Source: Nitrospirota bacterium (GTDB taxonomy: Bacteria > Nitrospirota > Thermodesulfovibrionia > Thermodesulfovibrionales > Dissulfurispiraceae). Taken from it: a stretch of DNA of 64,000 nt. Position 1 is the first letter of the stretch. Each line of letters opens with the position of its first letter. The stretch spans positions 1-64,000 of the forward strand of contig JBFMHE010000007.1 of assembly GCA_040752355.1 (NCBI GenBank), in the 5' to 3' direction. Positions 43,791-51,716 of the stretch are shown one piece after another. The position numbers and the translations under genes are program-made. The notes under the pieces are model-generated. The model saw only the letters and a program-made list of their open reading frames with translations, made no database searches and had not been told where the DNA came from.

Positions 43791-44510
43791 TCATGCTCCT
43801 TCGTGCGGGGAAAGAAGTTTGGTCCTCTTGATGGCGCTCATCAGGTACTCCCTGAACTTCTCGGGAAAGAGCCACCGAATGCCAAGCTTTTCCGCCCACC
43901 GTACGAGCCCCTGGTCGGCGGAGACGAGCAAGGCGTCGAGCTCCATGGCGAGGAGCAGGAGATCCACATCCTCCTTGCTGTCGATAATACCCTCGCGGAG
44001 CGCCTCGCGGTATTTCTTGCGCAGGTCCTGGATGATCTCGTCGGGCTTCTTGTGCTCCGCGGCTCTGACCGCCTTTTCGGCGAGGCGCAGCCCCTTGTTG
44101 ACCCGGTCCCGCATATCCTCGATCAGCTCGTACAGGAGAAACCCGGGACAGGTGAGCTCATGCTTCTTGGGCGGCTTCTGGTGGAGCACGACGAGCAGGT
44201 CGCCGGATATCCTGTCCCGCTCGACAAAATGCATGAGCTCCTCGAAGATCGAGGGCGGCATATAGAAGTCGAGGATGTGGATCTGGGCGGCAAGGAAGAG
44301 AAAGGTCTCGAGCGCCTCTGTCGGCGTCCTTCCCAGGGTCGTCCTCGCATCGGGATTCACGAAGAGGCTCGTGTCCAGGACCACCTTTAACGGGGTGCGC
44401 GCCGACGCCCGCCGGCGGGTCGATGCCGAAGACTTCTTCCTGCTCTTTCCCTCTCCCGCGCTTCCGCCCTGCTGCTCCTCAGTGTTGCTGTTATGCCTTG
44501 CAGGTGCCAT
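43791..44510 (-). CDS. RNA ligase partner protein (PIN domain)
   Basis: 239 residues with a basic, Ser-rich N-terminal tail (1-38), then a PIN-like domain: VVLDTSLFVNPDAR near 43 with the first Asp, DFYMPPSIFEELMHF, and the acidic SKEDVDLLLLAMELDALLVSADQG. It matches the RNA-ligase-partner family normally encoded next to an Rnl3-type RNA ligase and thought to act in RNA repair. No ligase is in this window; the start overlaps the lapAB fusion by 20 bases instead. Confidence 0.88.
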   Translation of the reverse strand: MAPARHNSNTEEQQGGSAGEGKSRKKSSASTRRRASARTPLKVVLDTSLFVNPDARTTLGRTPTEALETFLFLAAQIHILDFYMPPSIFEELMHFVERDRISGDLLVVLHQKPPKKHELTCPGFLLYELIEDMRDRVNKGLRLAEKAVRAAEHKKPDEIIQDLRKKYREALREGIIDSKEDVDLLLLAMELDALLVSADQGLVRWAEKLGIRWLFPEKFREYLMSAIKRTKLLSPHEGA

Positions 44511-45804
44511 AGAAATCGAGACGATAGGTATTCCATTCCTTGCAGCCCGGGCAGCGTCCCGACCAATCCGCGGCCTTGAGCCCGCAGTTCGTGCAGCAGT
44601 AGGGAATGATGAGTGATTGGCGGATGCCGCAGGCCCTCCTGAGCTCCTCCACTGCCTGGGCGGTCTGCTTTCTCTTCAGGTAGAGCTCTCCCCTGAGGCT
44701 GTAGAACTCGGGAATGGAGAAGGCGCTGGCATCGATGGTGTTGAGCATCTCGAGGGCGTCATCGACCATCTCGAGACGGTAGTAGAGCTTCCCCAGGAGG
44801 AACTTAAGCCGGTTATCCTGGGGACTCCTCGCCATGGCGTTCTTGTAAATGCGGATCAATCTCCCCGGCTCGCCGACACTGATCAGGAGATCCTCGAGCC
44901 GTGCGAGGAGGATGACCGAGCTGAGCTGCTCATACCCCTTTTCGAGGAAGTTGATCGCCTCCTCCGCCTCTCCCTTGGTCAGCATCACCTCGGCGAGCCC
45001 GAGATAGGCGGGGATGAACGTGCTGTCCATCTTCAGCAGCGTCCTGAAGGCCTTTTCCGCCTTTTCGAGATGGGCGTTTTCGAGGCTCGCCCGGGCGTAT
45101 TCATACTTATATCCCAGGAGGCGGTGCTCCTCCTTCTGGCGTTCCTTCTCATTCTGTTCGAGCTTGATGATCGTCTTCTGGAGCGAGAGGAGACTGTCCC
45201 ACTCCTCCTTCGCTTCGAGGAGCGCCCGCTTCCGGCAGAGGGCGGTCAGGTTCTCGGCATCGAGATCGAGAATTTCCTCCGTATACCTCAGGGCGTCGTC
45301 GGAGCGTTTCATCCGCTCGAAGACGGTCTCCATCGAAAGGAGCGCCTGCAGGTTGGCCGGATTGATGTCCTTCACCTTCTTGTAGTACTCCAGGGCGGTT
45401 TTGTAATCCTCGTTGCCGAAGGCGATATCGCCCATTCTCAACAGGGCCTCGACATGCTCGGGGTCCTCCTTCAGAATGCTCCCCAGGGCATCCTTCGCCT
45501 CTTCATCCTTGTTGCCGAGCACCGCGTTGAGGGCCTTGGCATAAAAAGCTTCGATCCGCTCGCCTCGCCGCTGCCGCTTCTGGGCCTGCAGGTTATCGAT
45601 GATGCGTTTCGTGTCGCGGATAAAAAAGATAAAGAGGATCACCAGGGCGCCCGTGATGGTGGTAAAGACCATCAGCGCGGTCTTCGAAACTTCGTAGAGA
45701 TTGCCGAAGGGAACTTTTACCACGAAGGTGCCCTTGTTCTCCATGGCGAAGAGCCCGAGCGCCAGGAGGAGGACTAAAAACAGCAGAATCGAGAACTTTC
45801 CCAT
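44491..45804 (-). CDS. LapA-LapB fusion: membrane TPR protein with C-terminal zinc ribbon
   Basis: 437 residues. Residues 1-65 have two membrane helices and the LapA-type spacing (FAMENKGTFVVKVPFG between them). TPR repeats fill about 80-385 (for example AEEAINFLEKGYEQL), and the C-terminus has a rubredoxin-like zinc ribbon YCCTNCG..GRCPGCKEWNT. LapB with LapA controls lipopolysaccharide synthesis through LpxC turnover in enterobacteria. Here both are apparently one chain. It overlaps rlmH at one end and the PIN gene at the other. Confidence 0.8.
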   Translation of the reverse strand: MGKFSILLFLVLLLALGLFAMENKGTFVVKVPFGNLYEVSKTALMVFTTITGALVILFIFFIRDTKRIIDNLQAQKRQRRGERIEAFYAKALNAVLGNKDEEAKDALGSILKEDPEHVEALLRMGDIAFGNEDYKTALEYYKKVKDINPANLQALLSMETVFERMKRSDDALRYTEEILDLDAENLTALCRKRALLEAKEEWDSLLSLQKTIIKLEQNEKERQKEEHRLLGYKYEYARASLENAHLEKAEKAFRTLLKMDSTFIPAYLGLAEVMLTKGEAEEAINFLEKGYEQLSSVILLARLEDLLISVGEPGRLIRIYKNAMARSPQDNRLKFLLGKLYYRLEMVDDALEMLNTIDASAFSIPEFYSLRGELYLKRKQTAQAVEELRRACGIRQSLIIPYCCTNCGLKAADWSGRCPGCKEWNTYRLDFYGTCKA

Positions 45805-46268
45805 CAGTGATGATACTCCTTACCCTTTAATATGGTCATTGCCCGGTACAGCTGTTCGAGGAGGATCAGCCGCACCATCTCATGCGTGAAGGTCATGCGC
45901 GAGAGGGCGATAACGGCCGTCGCCTTTTCTCTTATCTCATCGGCGACGCCGAAAGGGCCCCCGATGACGAAATCCACTGCTCCCTTCTCCTGCAACGTCT
46001 CTTGCCACCTCTCCTGAATGAAACGGGCGAACCCGGGAGAGCTGAACTCCTTGCCGCGCTCATCGAGCAGTATATACGAAGCGGTCTGCTTCACGATCCG
46101 CTCCGCCTCGGCAGCTCGCGAGCGCTCCCTGTCCTTTCCCTTCTCCTCCCGTATCTCGACAACGGAGACCCGGCAGAGCGGCTGGAGCAGCATGAGGTAC
46201 CGGCTGATCCCCTCCTCGAGGCACCGCTCTCTCGTCCTGCCCACCCAGAGTATCCGTATCCTCATCAT
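45804..46268 (-). CDS. rlmH: 23S rRNA (pseudouridine-1915-N3)-methyltransferase
   Basis: 154 residues. SPOUT-type knot signatures YILLDERGKEFSS, DFVIGGPFGVADEI and ALSRMTFTHEMVRLILLEQLYRA are highly specific for RlmH. It methylates pseudouridine 1915 of 23S rRNA. Its end meets the lapAB fusion start, and rsfS lies upstream on the same strand, a common rsfS-rlmH pairing. Confidence 0.95.
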   Translation of the reverse strand: MMRIRILWVGRTRERCLEEGISRYLMLLQPLCRVSVVEIREEKGKDRERSRAAEAERIVKQTASYILLDERGKEFSSPGFARFIQERWQETLQEKGAVDFVIGGPFGVADEIREKATAVIALSRMTFTHEMVRLILLEQLYRAMTILKGKEYHH

Positions 46269-46372
46269 AACAAGTAGGAAGTGAGAAGCGAGAACCGAGA
46301 AGTAGGAAGTAAAAACAGGAGCCAGAATAAAGGATATCCCTTAAGCTCCCCCTTCCTCTTACTTCTTACCTC
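46269..46372. repeat. Imperfect AGTAGGAAGT/GAGAAG word repeats
   Basis: The rsfS-rlmH gap is made of repeated words (AGTAGGAAGT, GAGAAGCGAGAA, then ACTTCTTACCTCTTACTT), partly inverted so that the two ends can pair. It is low-complexity intergenic filler of the kind also seen at 53690-53825, not a known element. Confidence 0.55.
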
Positions 46373-46720
46373 TTACTTGTCCTTTACCGTTATTCTCGGC
46401 GCATCGAGCCAGAACTTTTCGAGCTCGTAATACGCCCTCGTTTCGGCTTCGAAAACATGCACGATCACATCGCCGTAGTCCAGGAGCACCCAGTGGGCAT
46501 AGTCCGTTCCCTCAACGCCCAGCGGCTTCTCTCCCTCTTTGCGCAACACCTCCTGCACGTGATCGGCTATTGCTTTGACCTGGGTAGTGCTTTCGCCGGA
46601 ACAGATAATAAAGTAATCGGCGATAACGGTAAGACCTTTCAGTTCGAGGATAACGGGATCCTTTGCCTTCTTGTCGAGCGCGGCCCGGGCCGCCAGTTCC
46701 GCCTTCTCTATGCTTTCTAT
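46373..46720 (-). CDS. rsfS: Ribosomal silencing factor RsfS, probable non-standard start codon
   Basis: About 115 residues. The conventional start at GTG 46558 would leave only 61 residues and remove half the domain. In the same frame the family sequence continues upstream: SIEKAELAARAALDKKA, KDPVILELKGLTVIADYF, IICSGESTTQVKAIADHV. The frame stays open through a leader that has AAAGGAG placed eight bases before ATA at 46720, and no ATG, GTG or TTG is in range. AUA (or CUC at 46723) initiation is therefore likely. RsfS binds L14 and blocks subunit joining. Confidence 0.82.
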   Translation of the reverse strand: MESIEKAELAARAALDKKAKDPVILELKGLTVIADYFIICSGESTTQVKAIADHVQEVLRKEGEKPLGVEGTDYAHWVLLDYGDVIVHVFEAETRAYYELEKFWLDAPRITVKDK

Positions 46721-46751
46721 GAGCGTTGCTCCTTTCCTCTTTTTTGTGGAT

Positions 46752-46757
46752 ATTATA
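46752..46757 (-). promoter_or_regulatory. TATAAT -10 candidate for rsfS
   Basis: Perfect TATAAT on the minus strand, about 31 bases before the proposed ATA start. This places the transcription start just before the AAAGGAG and argues against a start further upstream. Confidence 0.5.
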
Positions 46758-46894
46758 GCAGAATTAAAAAGGGGAGCGTACTCGGGGGGATGCGAAACTC
46801 TAAATCCCGACCTCGCAACCCTTTCGCAACGATCTTTGAAGGCAGGATTTCGGATTTCAGGTTCGGAATTCAGGACTTGGCCTGCCAGACCAGC

Positions 46895-47218
46895 CTACGA
46901 GGTCAGGATATATATCCCCGCGGCGATCAGCAGGGTCGAGGTCACGAGGAGAGCGACCTGGAGCAGCTTCAGCAGGCCCGCCGACCGTACATACTCTATC
47001 GCCATACCCCACAGCCCGTTGAAGCCGTGGTACACGGCCGCAACGAGGAAGAGCATATCGAAGGCCTTCCAGCAGGGGTTCGAGAGGCGCTGCACTACCG
47101 CCTCGTAGCCGATCTGGCCGGCGCCGCTGTAGTGCATCACGAAGAAATGGACCGCGAGGCCTGCCACGAGCAGCACCCCGGTCACCCGCTGGAGAAGCCA
47201 GCCCAGCACCCCCCTCAA
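46895..47218 (-). CDS. sdhD: Succinate dehydrogenase membrane anchor, SdhD-like
   Basis: 107 residues with three membrane helices. RVTGVLLVAGLAVHFFVMHYSG near 11-32 carries haem-ligand-type His, and VYHGFNGLWGMAIEYV is the typical SdhD third element. With SdhC it anchors SdhAB and binds haem b and quinone. The start overlaps the sdhC stop by four bases. The catalytic subunits lie about 6 kb away on the same strand. Confidence 0.85.
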   Translation of the reverse strand: MRGVLGWLLQRVTGVLLVAGLAVHFFVMHYSGAGQIGYEAVVQRLSNPCWKAFDMLFLVAAVYHGFNGLWGMAIEYVRSAGLLKLLQVALLVTSTLLIAAGIYILTS

Positions 47219-47562
47219 TGGGCGCCTCCGATAACGAAGGGAATCGCGCCAAAAACCGAAAGCAGGCCTCCGATGACGACCGCCGCCCAGAACAGCTTTT
47301 TCTGGAGCCGGGTCGGCACGCCGAGGTCGAGGAGGACGAGGCGTATCCCGTTAAAAGAGTGGGCGACCACCAGGCCGAGCAGCCCCACCTCGCTCAAACG
47401 GACCAGGGGATGCTTCATGAGTCCCATGAGCGCCTCGTACTGTACCGGGTCCTTGAGATGGCTCAGCACATAGAGGTGAACGAAAACATAGAGCGTGAGC
47501 AGGACTCCGGTCAGCCGGTGAACGATCCACGCCGACGATCCGGCAGTGAGCTTGTACCGCAT
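47215..47562 (-). CDS. sdhC: Succinate dehydrogenase cytochrome b subunit, SdhC-like
   Basis: 115 residues with three membrane helices. SSAWIVHRLTGVLLTLYVFVHLYVLSH holds the RxTG quinone-site motif and a haem-ligand His, and VVAHSFNGIRLVLLDLG is the conserved HxxxGxR stretch. It pairs with SdhD. Its ATG shares a base with the end of the upstream CBS-ACT gene, so the three genes read as one unit. Confidence 0.88.
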   Translation of the reverse strand: MRYKLTAGSSAWIVHRLTGVLLTLYVFVHLYVLSHLKDPVQYEALMGLMKHPLVRLSEVGLLGLVVAHSFNGIRLVLLDLGVPTRLQKKLFWAAVVIGGLLSVFGAIPFVIGGAH

Positions 47563-48206
47563 CAGCCTTTTATCACCCTCGCGTTCTTGTACTTCTTTTC
47601 GATCTCGTTCTTGAGTCCGATAAAGCTGCCCTTGCCGGCCGTCCGGATCACAATGGCGCGATAGCCCTGCCTGACCCCCTCGTAGGACGTAAGGATGCTC
47701 TGGAGCTGGAAGCCGTATTTCCTGATGATATCGGCAACCTCCTTGATCGAGCCCGGCCGGTCCTCGATCAGCAGGGATACCCGGTGGCCTCCGTGGCGCA
47801 CGCCGGTGATATCGATGAGCGCATGATAGATATCCCGGTCCGAAATAATGCCGGCGAGCCTGCCGCTCTCCACGACGGGCAGACAGCCGATCCTGCGGTC
47901 GTGCATGGTCATCGCCGCCTCTTCCACGGGGGTGTCCGGCGCCGTGGTGATGACGTCCGCGGTCATGATCTCCTTGATCCTGGTCTTCGCGAGGAGATAG
48001 TGGAGCTCGTAGATGTCGAGGCTCGTGGCCGAAGAAGGCGTAAACTCCTTTATATCCCTGTCGGACAGCATCCCCTTCAGCCGGTCGCCCTTCACCACCG
48101 GCAGGTGCTTTATCTTACGCTCCTTCATTATCTTCACCGCATCCGAGACACTGTCATCGGGACTTACCGTATAGACCCTCTTCGTCATCCAATCCGAGAC
48201 GAACAT
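47562..48206 (-). CDS. CBS-pair and ACT domain protein (AcuB-like)
   Basis: 214 residues. Two CBS domains (about 7-58 and 78-132, each ending LSDRDI/ISDRDI) are followed by an ACT domain (about 143-210, VSLLIEDRPGSIKEVADIIRKYG). Such proteins bind adenylates and small ligands and regulate metabolic enzymes. Cytoplasmic. It lies between the liv transporter and sdhC, which suggests a role in balancing amino acid uptake and the TCA cycle, as inference only. Confidence 0.88.
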   Translation of the reverse strand: MFVSDWMTKRVYTVSPDDSVSDAVKIMKERKIKHLPVVKGDRLKGMLSDRDIKEFTPSSATSLDIYELHYLLAKTRIKEIMTADVITTAPDTPVEEAAMTMHDRRIGCLPVVESGRLAGIISDRDIYHALIDITGVRHGGHRVSLLIEDRPGSIKEVADIIRKYGFQLQSILTSYEGVRQGYRAIVIRTAGKGSFIGLKNEIEKKYKNARVIKG

Positions 48207-48293
48207 ACGCCACCTCCAAAAGGTAAAATCCTAAATCCGAATTCCTAAATCCGAAACAAAACGTTTAGCATTTCGTGCTTAGGATTGAGGATT

Positions 48294-48998
48294 TTATACT
48301 CCAAGATACGCCTTCCTCACATGCTCGTCGCCGAGGAGCGCTGTCCCCGTGCCCTCGAGCACGATCCTGCCGCTTTCGAGCACGTACGCCCGGTCCGCGA
48401 CAGAGAGCGTCTGTTTCACATTCTGTTCGACGATAAGGACCGTCGTCCCTTCCTGACGGATCTTCGTTATGACATTGAAAATCTCTCTGACGAGGATCGG
48501 GGCGAGGCCGAGCGACGGCTCATCGAACATCAGGAGCTTCGGCTTCGACATCAGGCCTCGCCCCACGGCGAGCATCTGCTGCTCGCCCCCGCTCAGGGTG
48601 CCGGAGAGCTGCCGCCGCCGCTCCTTCAGCCGGGGAAAGAGCGCAAACACCATCTCCTTGCTCTTTTCCCGCTCCCTCCTCGCTGCGCCCTTCAGGGCTC
48701 CCATATCCAGGTTCTCCTCGACCGTCATCTCGACGAAGAGCCGCCGCGCTTCGGGGACATGGGCAATTCCCTGCTCGATGAGCCGGTAGGGCTCGACCAC
48801 ATGGATCGGCGCACCGTTGAACTCCACTGCGCCGCGCCGGGGCCGCAGGATGCCCGAGACGGTCTTCAGGATGGTCGACTTCCCGGCGCCGTTGGCGCCG
48901 ACGAGGGCGACGATCTCTCCCTGCCGCACCCCGAACGAAACCTCCCAGACGACCTGTACATCGCCGTAAAAGACATCGATTCCCTGTATCTCAAGCAT
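48294..48998 (-). CDS. livF: Branched-chain amino acid ABC transporter ATPase LivF
   Basis: 234 residues from ATG at 48998, eight bases inside the livG end. Walker A GANGAGKST near 38-46, signature LSGGEQQML and Walker B LLMFDEPSLGLAP, the LivF-specific form. It powers import with LivG, LivH and LivM. Substrate class is inferred from the family: branched-chain or related amino acids, possibly other carboxylates. Confidence 0.93.
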   Translation of the reverse strand: MLEIQGIDVFYGDVQVVWEVSFGVRQGEIVALVGANGAGKSTILKTVSGILRPRRGAVEFNGAPIHVVEPYRLIEQGIAHVPEARRLFVEMTVEENLDMGALKGAARREREKSKEMVFALFPRLKERRRQLSGTLSGGEQQMLAVGRGLMSKPKLLMFDEPSLGLAPILVREIFNVITKIRQEGTTVLIVEQNVKQTLSVADRAYVLESGRIVLEGTGTALLGDEHVRKAYLGV

Positions 48999-49713
48999 GC
49001 TGGGCCTCTCCAAGATACGCTTCGATAACGAGCGGGTTGTTGCCGATATCGTTCGGTGTTCCTTCGGCGATCTTCTCGCCGTAGTTGAGCACCACGATGC
49101 GGTCGGAAATGGACATGATGACCTTCATGTGGTGTTCGATGATCATGATCGTGATGCCCCGGGCCTTTATCTTCTTTATGATCTCGATCGACTCGTTCAG
49201 CTCCGAGGGGTTCAGCCCTGCGAAGGATTCATCGAGCAGCAGCATCTCGGGGTCTGTCGCCAGGGCCCGTGCGATTTCGAGCCGCTTTCTCTTGCCGAGG
49301 GGAAGCCCCCTCGAGATCACGTCCCGGTCGTCGTGGAGCCCGGTGAACCGCAGGGTCTCGACCGCCCGCTCCTCGGCCTGGGCCTTGGTCTTGACCCGCA
49401 GGAAGGAGGAGGCGATGACGTTGTCGAGCACCGTCATCCGCTGCAGGGGCTTGACCACCTGGAAAGTCCGCGCGATACCGCGCTTGCAGATCTGGTGGGG
49501 CTTCAGCCCCGAGATCGTTTCCCCTTTGAACAGGACCTCGCCCCGCGACGGCCTGTAGAAGCCGTCGATGACATTGAAGAGCGTCGTCTTGCCCGCTCCG
49601 TTGGGTCCGATGAGCCCCACGATCTCTCCTTTCTCTACGGAGAAGGAGACGCCGTTGATGGCAGCGAGGCCTCCGAAGAACATCGAGACTCCCTTGACGT
49701 CGAGCATGCTCAT
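48991..49713 (-). CDS. livG: Branched-chain amino acid ABC transporter ATPase LivG
   Basis: 240 residues. Walker A GPNGAGKTT near 37-45, LivG-type RGIARTFQ and Walker B LLLDESFAGLNPSE. The signature is unusual: where LSxGxQR is expected it reads RGLPLGKRKRLEIARAL, a weakened form common in this subfamily. The stop overlaps livF and the start overlaps livM by four bases. Confidence 0.92.
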   Translation of the reverse strand: MSMLDVKGVSMFFGGLAAINGVSFSVEKGEIVGLIGPNGAGKTTLFNVIDGFYRPSRGEVLFKGETISGLKPHQICKRGIARTFQVVKPLQRMTVLDNVIASSFLRVKTKAQAEERAVETLRFTGLHDDRDVISRGLPLGKRKRLEIARALATDPEMLLLDESFAGLNPSELNESIEIIKKIKARGITIMIIEHHMKVIMSISDRIVVLNYGEKIAEGTPNDIGNNPLVIEAYLGEAQHA

Positions 49714-50696
49714 GACGAAGACCTCCCGAACCCGAGGAGCCTCTTCAATTTATCCACGTCAGCTCCGTTCCGTAATCCGAACATTTTTTTCAGTCTGCCG
49801 AAGTCACCGGTAATGCCGTTCGGCAGGAAGATGATGATCACGATAAGCAGCACGCCGAAGAGGGTGTGATGCGCTGCGCCCAGCTTCGGGATGGAGCGCA
49901 CCACCTCGGCGAGCAGTATCATGATGACCGCGCCCACCGCCGGCCCCCAATAGGTGGCGACGCCGCCGACCATGACGACCATGATGGTGACGATCGAGAT
50001 GTCGTGGAGCGCGAAGACGACCTTCGGGTCGATATACCCCATGTAGTTCGTATAGAAGGCGCCGGCGACGCCGGTGAGCACCGCGCTGAGGCAGAGGGCG
50101 ATCGTCTTGTAAAAGGTCGTATTGATGCCCAGCGATTCGGCGGCGTCCTGGTCCTCGCGGATCGCGACGAAGTAGTAGCCGAGCTTGGACTCGATCACCT
50201 TCTTGACGAGGAAGAAGGTCAGCGCAGCGATGCCGAGTATGATGTAGTAATACTGGACCTTTCCGACCCAGGTCCTCTGCTGGAGCATGATACCCATGTC
50301 GCCCTGGGTGAGCCAGGTGAGGTTTTCGGCGGATACGCGCAGCACCTCGCCCATCGCGAGCGTGGCGAGGGCGAAGTAGGGTCCCCGCAGCCTGAGGACG
50401 ATGAAGCCGATCACGAGAGAAAAGCCCGCGACGAAGACGATGCTGAACGGCAGCCCCCACCATGAGGACATACCGGCGTGGTGGTACAGAATCCCCGCGG
50501 TGTATGCGCCGAGACCGAAGAACGCCGCATGGCCGAAAGAGACCTGGCCGCAGTAGCCGCCGAGGAGGTTCCAGGACATGCCGATGACCGACCACATGAT
50601 GAAGATGATCAGGATATGCATTATATAGGAGCTCAGCCCCAGCAGGGGGGTGAGCCCGAGCAGCCCGAGTATGATGAGCGGCAGAGAGCGCTTCAT
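49710..50696 (-). CDS. livM: Branched-chain amino acid ABC transporter permease LivM
   Basis: 328 residues from ATG at 50696, overlapping the livH stop. About nine membrane helices, with the family stretch WNLLGGYCGQVSFGHAAFFGLGAYTAG near 48 and the EAA-like AIREDQDAAESLGINTTFYK near 190. Partner of LivH in the inner-membrane channel. A longer in-frame reading to 50792 only shadows livH. Confidence 0.93.
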   Translation of the reverse strand: MKRSLPLIILGLLGLTPLLGLSSYIMHILIIFIMWSVIGMSWNLLGGYCGQVSFGHAAFFGLGAYTAGILYHHAGMSSWWGLPFSIVFVAGFSLVIGFIVLRLRGPYFALATLAMGEVLRVSAENLTWLTQGDMGIMLQQRTWVGKVQYYYIILGIAALTFFLVKKVIESKLGYYFVAIREDQDAAESLGINTTFYKTIALCLSAVLTGVAGAFYTNYMGYIDPKVVFALHDISIVTIMVVMVGGVATYWGPAVGAVIMILLAEVVRSIPKLGAAHHTLFGVLLIVIIIFLPNGITGDFGRLKKMFGLRNGADVDKLKRLLGFGRSSS

Positions 50697-51622
50697 TTTC
50701 CCACCCTCCTCTTTCGCAGGAGGGATGCCACCCCGCCGGGCAGGAAGATGAGGGCCGCCACGAAGATGACGAATCTCCCTACCGGCGCCCATCCCATCCC
50801 GACATAGGTGGCGGTCATGGATTCGAAGATGCCGAGGATCACGCCGCCGATGATCGCCCCCACCGTCGAGCCGAGCCCGCCGAGGATGGTGATGACGAAG
50901 GCGATGAGCGTAAACTGCCCGCCGAGAGCGGGATAGAGGTAATAGATCGGGATGAAGAGGCAGCCCGCTGCGCCGACGAGCCCAGCGCCGATGCCGAAGC
51001 TCAGCATACGCATTCTATTCACATTCACGCCCATGAGCAGCGCGGCATGAAGGTCCTGCGCCGTCGCCCTCACCGACTTGCCGGTGTCGGTCTTCGTCAG
51101 AAAGAACCAGAGCACCGCCGTGATGACGAGGGCGATGAGAAAGGATACCGCCCATGCGAAGGAGAGGGAGAGCTCGATGGGAGCGTCTTTCCAGTAGTCG
51201 GTGAGATACCAGGCCTGCGAGGCGTACTCGACCGAGACCGAGCGGTAGTCGGACTTGAAGAGGAGCGTCGCCAGGTTCGAGAGGACCATGCCGATGCCGA
51301 CCGTGAGGATGACCTGGTTCTCGGGCAGGATCGAGTCGACCTTGAGCACCGGCGTGATCAGGAACTTCTGGAGGAGAACGCCGATGACGAAGAGCACCGG
51401 CGCCGCAATGAACACGCTCACGTAGGGATCGATCTGCAGGAGCGTGAAGAGCCAGTAGGCAATGAACATGGCGACCATCATCAGCTCGCCGTGGGCGAGG
51501 TTGATGATCTTCATCACGCCCATGATCAGGGTCATGCCGATGCCGATCAGCGCATAGAGGCCCCCGAGCAGCAGCCCGGCGATGAGTGTCTGCAAAAGAA
51601 CTTCCACCTGCGGCGCTGTCAT
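50693..51622 (-). CDS. livH: Branched-chain amino acid ABC transporter permease LivH
   Basis: 309 residues with about eight membrane helices. GGLYALIGIGMTLIMGVMKI near 20 and NLAHGELMMVAMF are diagnostic of LivH, followed by the RATAQDLHAALLMGVNVNR coupling loop and GGLGSTVGAIIGG. It is the first permease after the binding-protein gene, about 95 bases downstream of livK, and overlaps livM. Confidence 0.93.
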   Translation of the reverse strand: MTAPQVEVLLQTLIAGLLLGGLYALIGIGMTLIMGVMKIINLAHGELMMVAMFIAYWLFTLLQIDPYVSVFIAAPVLFVIGVLLQKFLITPVLKVDSILPENQVILTVGIGMVLSNLATLLFKSDYRSVSVEYASQAWYLTDYWKDAPIELSLSFAWAVSFLIALVITAVLWFFLTKTDTGKSVRATAQDLHAALLMGVNVNRMRMLSFGIGAGLVGAAGCLFIPIYYLYPALGGQFTLIAFVITILGGLGSTVGAIIGGVILGIFESMTATYVGMGWAPVGRFVIFVAALIFLPGGVASLLRKRRVGK

Positions 51623-51716
51623 TGCCGCGCCCTCCTTGTACGGCCCGCCTTCCCCCGCCTCGCAGCGGGGGAGGGCAGCCGAAGATTCAGTTGTTCATCT
51701 ATTACGGGGTTCACCG

